Shown one piece after another: positions 27,804-35,689 of a stretch of DNA of 64,000 bases (position 1 is the first letter of the stretch; every line of letters starts with the position of its first letter). The stretch lies in assembly GCA_017538105.1 (NCBI GenBank), contig JAFYJN010000032.1:94369-158368 (forward strand). The letters run 5' to 3'. Position numbers and translations under genes: made by a program. The stretch comes from Prevotella sp. Its GTDB lineage: Bacteria > Bacteroidota > Bacteroidia > Bacteroidales > Bacteroidaceae. The notes under the pieces are model-generated. The model had not been told where the DNA came from. It saw only the letters and a list, made by a program, of their open reading frames with translations, and searched no databases.

Positions 27804-28217
27804 TTATTTTATAATTTTCAACGCCTCGTTTTCTGCCCGTTCCATCGCCTCACGCTCTCCCGGCCCTTTGTCGTTGAGACCACAGAGGTGAAGGATGCCA
27901 TGTATGAGCACACGGTACATCTCTTCGATGAAGGTGGTGCCCTGCTGTTCGGCATTCGTGCGCACCGTGTCCACGGAGATGACGATGTCGCCATTGATCG
28001 TGTCGCCTTCGCTGTAGTCGAACGTGATGATGTCGGTATAGTAGTCGTGGCCCAGGTACTGACGGTTCACCTCGAGGATATGCTCATCGTCAACGAGCAG
28101 ATAGCCTATCTCGCCCACCCGTTTGCCATAGGAGGCGGCCACTTGTTTTATCCATGCTGTGAGCGGCCGTTTCCTGATATCGGGCCACTTCACGCCGTCG
28201 GTGTTATAGGTAATCAT
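27804..28217 (-). CDS. ybeY: Endoribonuclease YbeY (rRNA maturation)
   Basis: 137 residues starting at the ATG at 28217, which overlaps the coaD stop by four bases. The zinc motif HGILHLCGLND (H-x3-H-x5-H/D-type) and the upstream TDIITFDYSEGDTINGDIVIS region identify YbeY, a metallo-RNase acting in 16S rRNA 3' maturation and ribosome quality control. The third zinc ligand is Asp in place of His, a common variant in this phylum. Overlap suggests co-translation with coaD. Confidence 0.92.
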   Translation of the reverse strand: MITYNTDGVKWPDIRKRPLTAWIKQVAASYGKRVGEIGYLLVDDEHILEVNRQYLGHDYYTDIITFDYSEGDTINGDIVISVDTVRTNAEQQGTTFIEEMYRVLIHGILHLCGLNDKGPGEREAMERAENEALKIIK

Positions 28218-28654
28218 GGTTTGGGAAGAAAAGGTTGTATGTCTTGTCCGAAATGAGCCAGTTCCCTCACGGCACTCGAGCTGACGCATGCCAGCGAGGG
28301 GTCGGCCAGGAGGAGCAGCGTCTCCACGCCCCCCAGTCTCCTGTTCAGCTCCGCCTGTTCACGTTCATATTCAAAGTCCTTCACGTTGCGCACCCCCTTG
28401 ATGATGAAGTGTGCTCCCACGCGGCGGGCGAAGTCGACGGTGAGGTCGCTGTATGCCTCTACGCGCACCTTCGGTTCGTTGGCATAGAGCGAGCGGATGG
28501 TCTCCACACGCTCTTCCACGGTGTGCATATACTGTTTTCGCTCGTTGTGCCCCACCCCGATGACGATGGTGTCGAACAGGGGCAACGCACGGCGAAGGAT
28601 ATCGTCGTGACCTATCGTGTAAGGGTCGAAACTACCAGTGAAGATTGCGGCCAT
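28214..28654 (-). CDS. coaD: Pantetheine-phosphate adenylyltransferase
   Basis: 146 residues. The nucleotidyltransferase signature TGSFDPYTIGHDDIL (T/HxGH) at the N-terminus, the substrate-binding VRNVKDFEYE stretch and the C-terminal VSSSAVRELA (ISSS-x-R motif) are all present. It makes dephospho-CoA from 4'-phosphopantetheine and ATP in the cytoplasm. It overlaps ybeY by four bases. Confidence 0.95.
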   Translation of the reverse strand: MAAIFTGSFDPYTIGHDDILRRALPLFDTIVIGVGHNERKQYMHTVEERVETIRSLYANEPKVRVEAYSDLTVDFARRVGAHFIIKGVRNVKDFEYEREQAELNRRLGGVETLLLLADPSLACVSSSAVRELAHFGQDIQPFLPKP

Positions 28655-28678
28655 GGAATATTATTTAAAGATTTAAAA

Positions 28679-28844
28679 AAGCCCCTTCCCCATCCCTCCC
28701 CGAGGGGAGGGCGTAGATACTCACAAGGTAACTATTCTCCCCCTCGGGGGAGTTAGTGGGGGGCTCCTTTCGGGGGAGTTAGTAGGGGGCTCACTGGGTA
28801 ATCATCCTCCCCCTCGGGGGAGTAAGAGGGGGGCTCTTGGGGGC
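28679..28844. repeat. Intergenic repeat block between ruvB and coaD
   Basis: One CTCCCCGAGGGGAGGG palindrome followed by three copies of a CTCCCCCTCGGGGGAGTTAG-like unit with gtggggggct flanks, the same family as at 25940-25985 and 27620-27790. Confidence 0.7.
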
Positions 28845-29870
28845 TCAGAACAGACTCGGCTCGTACCCCATTTGGTGATAGGGATTGCGCCCCAGGTGTT
28901 GGTAGGCCAGTTCCGTGACCATTCTTCCTCGTGGTGTCCGTTTGATGAACCCCTCCATGATGAGGAACGGCTCGTACACCTCCTCCACGGTGCCGGCATC
29001 CTCGCCGATGGCCGTGGCGATGGTGGTCAGTCCCACCGGTCCACCCTTGAACTTGTCGATGATGGTGAGCAGTATCTTGTTGTCTATCTCGTCCAGTCCA
29101 TACTGGTCGATGTTCAGTGCCGTGAGTGCGAACTTCGCGATGCGCATGTCGATATGTCCCGTCCCCTTCACCTGTGCGAAGTCGCGCACGCGGCGCAACA
29201 GGGCGTTGGCGATACGGGGCGTTCCCCTGCTTCGCCGCGCTATCTCACCCGCCGCCTCTTCGTCGATGGGCACTTGCAGGATCTGCGCCGACCGTTGTAT
29301 GATACGCTGCAGCGTGGCGGGGTCGTAGTATTCCAGGTGCATATTGATGCCGAAGCGCGCCCGCAGGGGAGCCGTCAGCAGACCGCTGCGCGTGGTAGCT
29401 CCCACGAGGGTGAACGGGTTGAGGTCAATCTGTATGCTCCTGGCCGATGGTCCCTTGTCGATCATGATGTCGATGCGGTAGTCCTCCATGGCGCTGTACA
29501 GATATTCCTCCACCACGGGCGACAGCCGGTGTATCTCGTCGATGAAGAGCACGTCGTTTGGCTCCAGCGAGGTGAGTATGCCCGCCAGGTCGCCCGGCTT
29601 GTCGAGCACCGGTCCGCTGGTGATTTTGAAGCCCACGCCCAGCTCGTTGGCGATGATGTTGCTCAGCGTCGTCTTTCCCAGTCCGGGAGGTCCGTGCAGC
29701 AGCGTGTGGTCGAGAGGCTCGCCACGGAATTTGGCGGCCTCCACGAACACCTCGAGGTTCTCCACCACCTTCTGCTGTCCGCTGAAGTCGTGGAAGCGCA
29801 GCGGTCGCAGCGCGTTCTCGAAATCCTTTTCTGCGTTCTGTCCTTCGTGTCTTATGTCAAAACTGTCCAT
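28845..29870 (-). CDS. ruvB: Holliday junction branch-migration DNA helicase RuvB
   Basis: 341 residues from the ATG at 29870. Walker [11 protein letters not shown], Walker [10 protein letters not shown], sensor 1 VGATTRSG and the arginine-finger region with RARFG are intact, followed by the C-terminal winged helix ([16 protein letters not shown]). RuvB drives branch migration with RuvA at Holliday junctions. A TATTTTTGC box at 29927-29935 on the minus strand is a candidate -7 element. Confidence 0.96.
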   Translation of the reverse strand: MDSFDIRHEGQNAEKDFENALRPLRFHDFSGQQKVVENLEVFVEAAKFRGEPLDHTLLHGPPGLGKTTLSNIIANELGVGFKITSGPVLDKPGDLAGILTSLEPNDVLFIDEIHRLSPVVEEYLYSAMEDYRIDIMIDKGPSARSIQIDLNPFTLVGATTRSGLLTAPLRARFGINMHLEYYDPATLQRIIQRSAQILQVPIDEEAAGEIARRSRGTPRIANALLRRVRDFAQVKGTGHIDMRIAKFALTALNIDQYGLDEIDNKILLTIIDKFKGGPVGLTTIATAIGEDAGTVEEVYEPFLIMEGFIKRTPRGRMVTELAYQHLGRNPYHQMGYEPSLF

Positions 29871-29986
29871 GAACTGTCTTTTCCCGTCGTTCCTCTCCTT
29901 GTGGGCGAAGAACCTTGTAATCGAATGCAAAAATAAACAATTCCATTTTATTTTTGCCCTATTTTGGCAAATAATCTTTAAAAATG

Positions 29987-30019
29987 TTTGGATAATCGGG
30001 GAAAAGGGCTTATCTTTGC
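29987..30019 (+). promoter_or_regulatory. Promoter of the tRNA-Met gene
   Basis: TTTG at 29987-29990, a 20-base spacer and TATCTTTGC at 30011-30019 match the Bacteroidota promoter, with transcription expected to start near 30025. Confidence 0.75.
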
Positions 30020-30060
30020 AGCCGCTATTGATGCCGCGTCTCTTTTGCGGCCAATGCGTC

Positions 30061-30134
30061 GGACTTGTAGCTCAGTTGGTTAGAGCAACAGACTCATAAT
30101 CTGGAGGTCACAGGTTCAAGCCCTGTCTGGTCCA
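30061..30134 (+). tRNA. tRNA-Met (CAT), island integration site
   Basis: 74-base cloverleaf: acceptor GGACTTG/CTGGTCC with discriminator A at 30134, D-arm GCTCAGTTGGTTAGAGC, anticodon loop ACTCATAAT (anticodon CAT), T-arm CAGGTTCAAGCCCTG (loop GTTCAAG). CCA is not encoded. The lack of the initiator-type acceptor mismatch suggests an elongator tRNA; tRNA-Ile(CAT) is possible. The 3' half from 30087 is the left attachment copy, restored by the island. Confidence 0.92.
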
Positions 30135-30147
30135 CGATGAACAATCA
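30087..30147 (+). repeat. attL copy of 61-bp direct repeat
   Basis: Starts at AACAGACTCATAATCTGG in the tRNA anticodon arm and ends ...GATGAACAATCA, identical to 56597-56657. The flanking bases differ on both sides. Confidence 0.92.
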
Positions 30148-30182
30148 AGCACTTACATAATTTTGTAGGTGCTTTTTCTTTT
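30148..30182 (+). terminator. Hairpin terminator after tRNA-Met, supplied by the island
   Basis: AGCACTTACA pairs with TGTAGGTGCT (one wobble) and is followed by TTTTCTTTT. The corresponding chromosomal hairpin lies at 56657-56683. Confidence 0.65.
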
Positions 30183-30184
30183 GT

Positions 30185-30389
30185 TCGCGAACACCTTGCG
30201 AACACCGACCACAATCCCAGACATCCCATGAACACAGGAAAATCCTGCGAACACGCTTTTGGTGTTCGCAAAATACCCTATCATCATCTTTTGAGAATTA
30301 TTATCGACCTCCAATCTCACTCTTTTCAACTTCATCAATCTTTTTTTTAAGAGTAACCCCATTTTGGTGTTCGCAAATGGTGTTCGCAT
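30185..30389. repeat. Left-end cluster of putative integrase arm sites (GCGAACACC)
   Basis: Direct pair at 30185-30195 and 30196-30206 (exactly 11-base period), an inverted pair CTGCGAACAC...GTGTTCGCA at 30245-30271, and two minus-orientation copies at 30366-30376 and 30379-30389. The same TTGCGAACA word with the same 11-base spacing is at 56453-56474 beside the integrase. Small open frames over this DNA (30153-30686) look like by-products of the repeats. Confidence 0.6.
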
Positions 30390-30690
30390 GGTGTATTTCT
30401 CGGTAATATCAGTAATACCAGTAAGCTTTGTGGGCACAAAGACCGTCGAAATACCAAACTCGGTCAAGGACGATGGCTGTCACCTCGGTCATTATGTCCA
30501 GTGGTTCTTCTTCACTATCGGGTAGTGACAGGAGATATCGCCATACTGATAGCACAATATTGTGGGCGTAATCAAACTGAAACCACTGTCGCAAATCGCG
30601 ACGGTGGTATTCGTATTTGCTATACGATTCGTTTTCTCCTTATTTGACTGCGCGTAAAACGTCTCTTTTGTGTTTGAAAGTTCCAAGCAC

Positions 30691-30807
30691 TTGCGAGCAA
30701 AAATATATTGGCTGTCAACCAGTTACATATAATCGCTCGCAAAAACCGCTCGCAAATTCGCTCGTAACCGCTCGCAACCGCTCGCAATTTTCATGTTTTT
30801 GCGAGCG
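30691..30807. repeat. Cluster of CGCTCGCAA repeats
   Basis: Five direct copies begin at 30734, 30747, 30759 (CGCTCGTAA), 30769 and 30779, flanked by inverted copies at 30691-30700 and 30799-30807. TTGCGAGCG differs from the presumed arm word TTGCGAACA at two positions. No convincing gene overlaps; the rest of 30390-30888 shows nothing else that I can name. Confidence 0.6.
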
Positions 30808-30888
30808 ACTATAGAGAATTGTTCCCCTTTATCATATTAGAGAGTTCTGCCAAATTTGCCTTCAAAGATTTTCTGATGCGATTTCCTA

Positions 30889-31188
30889 TTATTCTTTTAT
30901 AACGACCCAGCGTCCAGACTTAACGTTACCCTCGCGGATAATAATTCTTTGTTTCTGCATTGCGACAAGGTCACGCTCAATCGTCCTCTGCGTCACCGAC
31001 AAGATCTCCGACATTTCATTGGCTGACACATGCGCGTTTTCTTTTATCAAATTGAGTATTCCTTCCTGTCTTTCAGTAAGTTTTGCACCATCTTTATCTC
31101 CGACACCACCTCCGACATTACCTCCGACATTTGTCATTTGCATAAACTTCGTCCGCTCAATCGTCACTTGTATTGCTGCTTTCTTCAA
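30889..31188 (-). pseudogene. C-terminal remnant of RecG/AlbA-type ATP-binding protein
   Basis: The encoded sequence has the Gly/Val-rich linker NVGGNVGGGVGDKDGAKL and a winged helix (LTERQEGILNLIKENAHVSA, SVTQRTIERDL), which normally form the last about 90 residues of AlbA_2/RecG-like ATP-binding regulators of 400-500 residues. The AlbA and HATPase parts are missing; upstream codons are open only to a TGA near 31275. It may still express a small DNA-binding protein. Adjacent upstream is a decayed DUF1016 gene. Confidence 0.6.
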
Positions 31189-31496
31189 ATATACGTTGAA
31201 GTTCTTAGGAATCCCATTAAAGGGAAGTCTTTCAAATTCGCCAATTGTAATTGGCGAATTATATTTTCCTGATTGTCAATTATTGAAGACGCGTCCAAAG
31301 TATGATACACTAATTCGTCAGTCGGAACTGACGAATTAACTGTAATGTTGTTCAATATTCCCACACCATAATACAGGGCTAACTATTCCTGATTGACCCC
31401 TTTGACGGCCCGTGCCTAACTCTGCAGGATTGCCGTCTTGATGGTCTGAACAGCATTCCTAAGTTCTGATGATAATTGTATCTCTTTGTTACTCAT
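31185..31496 (-). pseudogene. Decayed DUF1016/YhcG (PDDEXK nuclease) gene fragment
   Basis: From the ATG at 31496 the frame reads MSNKEIQLSSELRNAVQTIK, then TAILQS, stop (TAG, 31418-31416), ARAVKGVNQE, stop (TAG, 31385-31383), LALYYGVG. In intact Bacteroides DUF1016 proteins the stops are Gln (QSQARA, NQEQLALYYGIGRY), so both are CAG-to-TAG changes. After GVG the sequence jumps to a short later segment (LQLANLKDFPLMGFL) and ends at 31185. The PDDEXK catalytic half is gone. The gap 31497-31602 has no gene. Confidence 0.65.
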
Positions 31497-31602
31497 ATTC
31501 CTATAACGTTTTTAAACTTACATAATATCACGTTTGAACTCTACCTTTTTTAAAACCCTTCAATATTGTATTGTTCGTGCTATGTTTGAAAGGTGTTTCT
31601 AA

Positions 31603-32448
31603 CTACAATTTTGTAACAGAATTAGCTAACCGTTTCTCGTCATCAATCTCTGTTGTGTAGTAACGCTGATTGAGAACATTGAGCAAGTCCGTAAGGCTGT
31701 TTTCATCATTGACATTGAATTGGCTGGTTGCTTCATCGTAGATATGAGGACAGTATTTGCTAATATATGACGGAATTCTCGCCTTTTGTTCTGGACTAAA
31801 ACTGCGGTATCTCTCTGTTGCTTCCTTTATTCTTCTGCGATTAGCAGTCTTGACATCATCCTTGGTAAATCCATCAACCGCGTTTATCATTTCCATGCTG
31901 AAGAATTCTTCAACTTCCTGATTTGTAGCCTCGCGATAGAGAATGTTTATTCCATTAAAGATTGAAGTTATAGCATTAAGATTTCTAAAATACAATTTAT
32001 CAATATCTTTTATATAGTAGCAATCTGCGCCTTCTTTTATAACCAGTACATTTTTGTGATTGGATAAAACAGCTTGGTCTGTAGGGGCACAAACGTGTTC
32101 CCATGACAACAACTTTTGCTTTTCGTAAATATAGCTTGGCGTGATTTTCTGGAAGACAAAAACATTTCCTTCATCTTGAACTGATACGATATAATCTATT
32201 TTACCGTATTTATCCTTTGACATAAAAGAATAGTTTGTGGCAACAAAATTGTTTGTTACGAAATCCAGACAAAAAACTTGCTGTGATAAATTGTTAACGA
32301 CGAACCATTCGTCTTCCTGCAATTTGTATTCATCGTCATATTCTCTCGAATTGGCGAAATCAGGAATGGCTTCAAATGTTGTCTGATCTGAAAGGATTTT
32401 ATAAAAAGAGCCCTTTTTCCCTTTTGTTTTTGCGACCAAGAAATCCAT
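31603..32448 (-). CDS. KwaB-like (DUF4868-type) protein, probable Kiwa-like component
   Basis: 281 residues, no signal peptide. The region around 140-195 (DCYYIKDIDKLYFRNLNAIT, then SIFNG and a hydrophobic strand, ATNQEVEEFFSM) follows the pattern of DUF4868/KwaB proteins, where an aspartate strand is followed by a fold reading phage-associated DNA. It starts two bases after the stop of a four-helix membrane protein, the KwaA-KwaB order. In Kiwa, a membrane sensor KwaA and DNA-binding KwaB stop phage DNA replication. The similarity is by eye. Last gene of the eight-gene operon. Could be an unrelated partner of the membrane protein. Confidence 0.5.
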   Translation of the reverse strand: MDFLVAKTKGKKGSFYKILSDQTTFEAIPDFANSREYDDEYKLQEDEWFVVNNLSQQVFCLDFVTNNFVATNYSFMSKDKYGKIDYIVSVQDEGNVFVFQKITPSYIYEKQKLLSWEHVCAPTDQAVLSNHKNVLVIKEGADCYYIKDIDKLYFRNLNAITSIFNGINILYREATNQEVEEFFSMEMINAVDGFTKDDVKTANRRRIKEATERYRSFSPEQKARIPSYISKYCPHIYDEATSQFNVNDENSLTDLLNVLNQRYYTTEIDDEKRLANSVTKL

Positions 32449-32450
32449 TA

Positions 32451-33017
32451 TTATTGTTCTTTAGATGGTTCCTCTATATCAATAAACGTAAAATCGTTAA
32501 CTTGTCCGAGTTTCTTGAACTCTATCTGTTCTCCCAGTTTTATATTCTTCTTTGTCATGACAAGAACTTTATTCTTATCGGCAGTCACAAAATAGAAACG
32601 GTATCCGAGTAAATGAAAAATCGGATTGTAAAGATAGATTTCTGCATAGTAGCATAAAACTGTCAAAGCAATATATACGAACACCAATGTCGGAAAATTA
32701 CTAATGCTTAGTCCAACAAATACATATCCAAAAAATGTAGGTAAGAAAAACGCACTTGATGATTCAATCCATTTGATATTATCTTCCTTGATTTCTGCAT
32801 GATCCAACATGGGGAATCTCCTATGATTTAAATATGTCAGAAAAACGGGAACAATTAAATATATAGCAAAAGAAACAGCATCAGGTAAATCAATAGAAAT
32901 GCATGTGACACCACAGGTAGTCAAAATCTGCCCAATAGTAATGCTATGATTTATCAAGAAAATACTGACTAACAGCAAAAAAGCTTTTCCTACGAATATG
33001 AGTCGATATAATTTCAT
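32451..33017 (-). CDS. KwaA-like membrane protein
   Basis: 188 residues from the ATG at 33017 (upstream in-frame codons lie in the preceding gene's end). Four hydrophobic segments: about 7-25, 47-61, 90-108 and 110-126, then a cytoplasmic tail of about 60 residues (YRFYFVTADKNKVLVMTKKN). Four-helix topology and size fit KwaA of Kiwa. Starts 25 bases after the alpha-CTD/HARE gene and is followed by the DUF4868-like gene. Without a database comparison the KwaA name is a topology-and-context call. Confidence 0.5.
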   Translation of the reverse strand: MKLYRLIFVGKAFLLLVSIFLINHSITIGQILTTCGVTCISIDLPDAVSFAIYLIVPVFLTYLNHRRFPMLDHAEIKEDNIKWIESSSAFFLPTFFGYVFVGLSISNFPTLVFVYIALTVLCYYAEIYLYNPIFHLLGYRFYFVTADKNKVLVMTKKNIKLGEQIEFKKLGQVNDFTFIDIEEPSKEQ

Positions 33018-33042
33018 AATTATGTTGTAATATAATGTATTA

Positions 33043-35466
33043 CTAAATACTAAAGCCGAAGGACAGAACATAGTTCAACAAATCGGTCATGTACTGACGG
33101 CGTTTGTCTGTATAGCTATCGTAATTGTCACGTGAACGTCGGAGCCATGCATACAATTCAGGGGCATTGCTGTTGGTTGGCAACGTATGATATTGACGGA
33201 TATAGTCCTTTACGTCCTGACACTTAATTAAGAATTCATTCTCCGTAGCTGAGCGAGGATAGCCAAGCTCATCATAAAGTTTGACAGTATCATCAACCAT
33301 CTTTTTCTGCTCCTCTGTTATCGACAAAATGCCAGTTGTCACATTGTAGTACCAGCGCATTAATGAGGATTCTTGTTCACTACCGTTATAGCCGGGGAAA
33401 CGATGATAGGTATCAATAAAGTCCTTGAACATTTGAAAGCGGTCTTCAAATCGATAACGCTGAACAGATGTCGCAACTACGTATTTATCGGAATAACTCT
33501 TTGCTGTCAAACCGAAATACCCACCTTCAAACTCAACGAAACGCTGTAAATTCTCATCCTCCATCGTTGCCGCTACACTCGCTTTTGTAGTATTGGGATA
33601 GTGTTCGGTTACGCCATCATATAGATTGTCTATATGCAGAGGAACGTCGGATTCACTCAGCAAATCAACGAGTAAGTCTCGTATACTACCAAAATAGACA
33701 CCCTCCCAACTATCAAGAGCATAGCATGATGTTTTACCTACGGCTTTAATGTGCTTATGCCTGAACATATACGATTTTATCTGCAGAGGATCGGTGTATT
33801 TGTGGTCAGGATACCGTCTCTTGAATTCGTTGAAGATGTCTTCAACGTGCATCGGTTCACCTTTTTTGGCCAATATATCATATAGTTCCTCTGCTATATC
33901 AATGTAGTTCTGGGGTAGATATAGTCGATCGTCTTCTGTAATCTGTACCTTATATATTTCTTCGGCAATATATTTGATAAGCTCTTTCATTAGGGGTCTC
34001 AATGACTCCGGCACGGTGAAAAGAATCGAATCAATAGTGATGTATGTATCAGTCGAATATTTTGCATCTACAATACTAAAGAGCGTATCCAGACAGTCAG
34101 AGAGTTTCATGTTCTTGTATTTCTTGTTCATAAGGACAGCGTGCCCCTCGACTTCTTCTACCTTGAAATCGGCCACTAACCTTACTAATGAAGCGAAGAC
34201 ATCAAAATCAATAGTCAAACGTTCTGCGTCTTTTAATCTAACATACTCTTCTGTTTTCTCATAAATAAACGGTAACTCAAACAGGGTTTTGTAATAATCC
34301 CAGCCTTCATTGTTAGCTAAAGCAGATTCTTGCACCTCGATAGTGCCACTTGCAATTTGGCGACATCTTTCACGGGTGAGATTAAGAGCGTCAGCTATCT
34401 CATAAAGGGTTCTTTTCTTACCATCGAATATTCCATGCAGTAGACAATAAATCTTGTTCGACCTGTTTTCAGATAATCGAAGATATTGGAGCATTAAGAA
34501 AAACAAAGGGGCATGATTATTCGCTTTTATAAAGTCGAATACGAACTGGCGTTGCCTGCTTATAAGATAAGGATAGTCACGCTTTAAGAACTCTGTTTGT
34601 ATCTCATCATCTGTGAGTTTCGACACTCTATCAAATTCTCGTCTGAACTTCTGGTTGAATTGAAAAATCTCCGTAAGTGTCTTCATCATGCTCTGGCCAG
34701 GGCAGATATTACGATAGGAAGCCAAGGGCTCTTCGGCATACTTAATTAGGTCCAAGAAATGAGGAAGAAATTTTGCTGCAAAATTCTTACTCCTAACACT
34801 TAAACTCGATTCAACCTGTTCTTGGTAACTCTTTTCCAAATAATTCTTAGCAATTGGCGACAAAAAATACATGGCGACCTGCTCATAACTGAAATCCTCC
34901 ATCCTCATTGCAAGCTCCATGCTTTTACGCTTGTATTCAGCATAGACATCGTTTTCAGCTTGCTGAGCATTTTCCATTCCAGCCATTGCGATTGCTATGA
35001 ATTGTTTATATGAATGACGAATTGCGAGATTCTCGTCTCGCGAGTAATCTTCAACGACGGCAAGCATGTTACCCATATCCCCCATAATCAAGAAATGGAA
35101 ATCACTTGGTTGGGGATAGGCAGCCTGAAGATATGCTTTCACCTCCGATTCTCCATCTGTTACTGCTGTATAAGCGTCGGTAATTATTCTAACAAGATGT
35201 TCACCTAAAGCAGCAAAACGATCTTCTTTTGTCTGCGGTGTTGCTTTAGCATGACTTCGTATCATCTTGGTAAGAATCGGCTCCATCTCAGTGTACGACT
35301 TACGACCGAAGTTTCGGATACTAAGCAAATCCATAGGAGTTTCAATACTATTTAGTACTTCGCCAAGTGTTTCCATTCCGGCATAATGTAAGCTATTGGT
35401 AGTACGAACTGAGATTAGCCCCCAGTCGTACAAGTTCTTGATAGTCGTGTCTAAATTGAGTTCCAT
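33043..35466 (-). CDS. Alpha-CTD-like / sigma-4-like HTH / HARE winged-helix fusion protein
   Basis: 807 residues. Residues 1-66 match the RNA polymerase alpha C-terminal domain: IKNLYDWGLISVRTTNSLHY, then GMETLGEVL and LLSIRNFGRKSYTEM (helix-hairpin-helix). 351-378 is a sigma region 4-like helix-turn-helix (RTLYEIADALNLTRERCRQI). 521-587 and 593-655 each look like HARE-HTH/RpoE-delta winged helices (EELYDILAKKGEPMHVEDIF; IRDLLVDLLSESDVPLHIDN). The tail has a helicase-associated-type repeat (DTYHRFPGYNGSEQESSLMRWY; LPTNSNAPELYAWLR). No catalytic motif. It may bind DNA or polymerase, or sense DNA damage for the operon. Six bases after the small acidic gene. Confidence 0.65.
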   Translation of the reverse strand: MELNLDTTIKNLYDWGLISVRTTNSLHYAGMETLGEVLNSIETPMDLLSIRNFGRKSYTEMEPILTKMIRSHAKATPQTKEDRFAALGEHLVRIITDAYTAVTDGESEVKAYLQAAYPQPSDFHFLIMGDMGNMLAVVEDYSRDENLAIRHSYKQFIAIAMAGMENAQQAENDVYAEYKRKSMELAMRMEDFSYEQVAMYFLSPIAKNYLEKSYQEQVESSLSVRSKNFAAKFLPHFLDLIKYAEEPLASYRNICPGQSMMKTLTEIFQFNQKFRREFDRVSKLTDDEIQTEFLKRDYPYLISRQRQFVFDFIKANNHAPLFFLMLQYLRLSENRSNKIYCLLHGIFDGKKRTLYEIADALNLTRERCRQIASGTIEVQESALANNEGWDYYKTLFELPFIYEKTEEYVRLKDAERLTIDFDVFASLVRLVADFKVEEVEGHAVLMNKKYKNMKLSDCLDTLFSIVDAKYSTDTYITIDSILFTVPESLRPLMKELIKYIAEEIYKVQITEDDRLYLPQNYIDIAEELYDILAKKGEPMHVEDIFNEFKRRYPDHKYTDPLQIKSYMFRHKHIKAVGKTSCYALDSWEGVYFGSIRDLLVDLLSESDVPLHIDNLYDGVTEHYPNTTKASVAATMEDENLQRFVEFEGGYFGLTAKSYSDKYVVATSVQRYRFEDRFQMFKDFIDTYHRFPGYNGSEQESSLMRWYYNVTTGILSITEEQKKMVDDTVKLYDELGYPRSATENEFLIKCQDVKDYIRQYHTLPTNSNAPELYAWLRRSRDNYDSYTDKRRQYMTDLLNYVLSFGFSI

Positions 35467-35472
35467 ATCGCT

Positions 35473-35685
35473 TTACTTTTTTGTATCTTCAACGGTTCCT
35501 TCGTACACGGCATTCAGCAATTCTATAGCACGATCTATAAGATTGCTTGCCTCAGCAATATTACCGATTTCAGCTTCTGTAGCCTCATCGTTTTTCAAGT
35601 CATCTAAGAAGCCGTAGCATCCTACGTGAGCATCGCCCAGTTGCTCTGCCCAAATACCTGCTGTATCTCTGTTTTCTTTTCTCAT
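35473..35685 (-). CDS. Small acidic protein of unknown function
   Basis: 70 residues, rich in Asp/Glu (net negative), largely helical by eye (DDLKNDEATEAEIGNIAEAS, then NLIDRAIELLNAV). No known domain. It starts four bases after the radical SAM stop and ends six bases before the alpha-CTD/HARE gene, so it is a genuine operon member, perhaps a helper or peptide substrate of the radical SAM enzyme. Confidence 0.6.
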   Translation of the reverse strand: MRKENRDTAGIWAEQLGDAHVGCYGFLDDLKNDEATEAEIGNIAEASNLIDRAIELLNAVYEGTVEDTKK

Positions 35686-35689
35686 AGCC

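Noticed and set aside
30153-30686. Three small minus-strand frames just inside attL
   Set aside because: They are built on the GCGAACACC repeats (repeated FANTK-type peptides) and overlap each other; the repeats explain them better.
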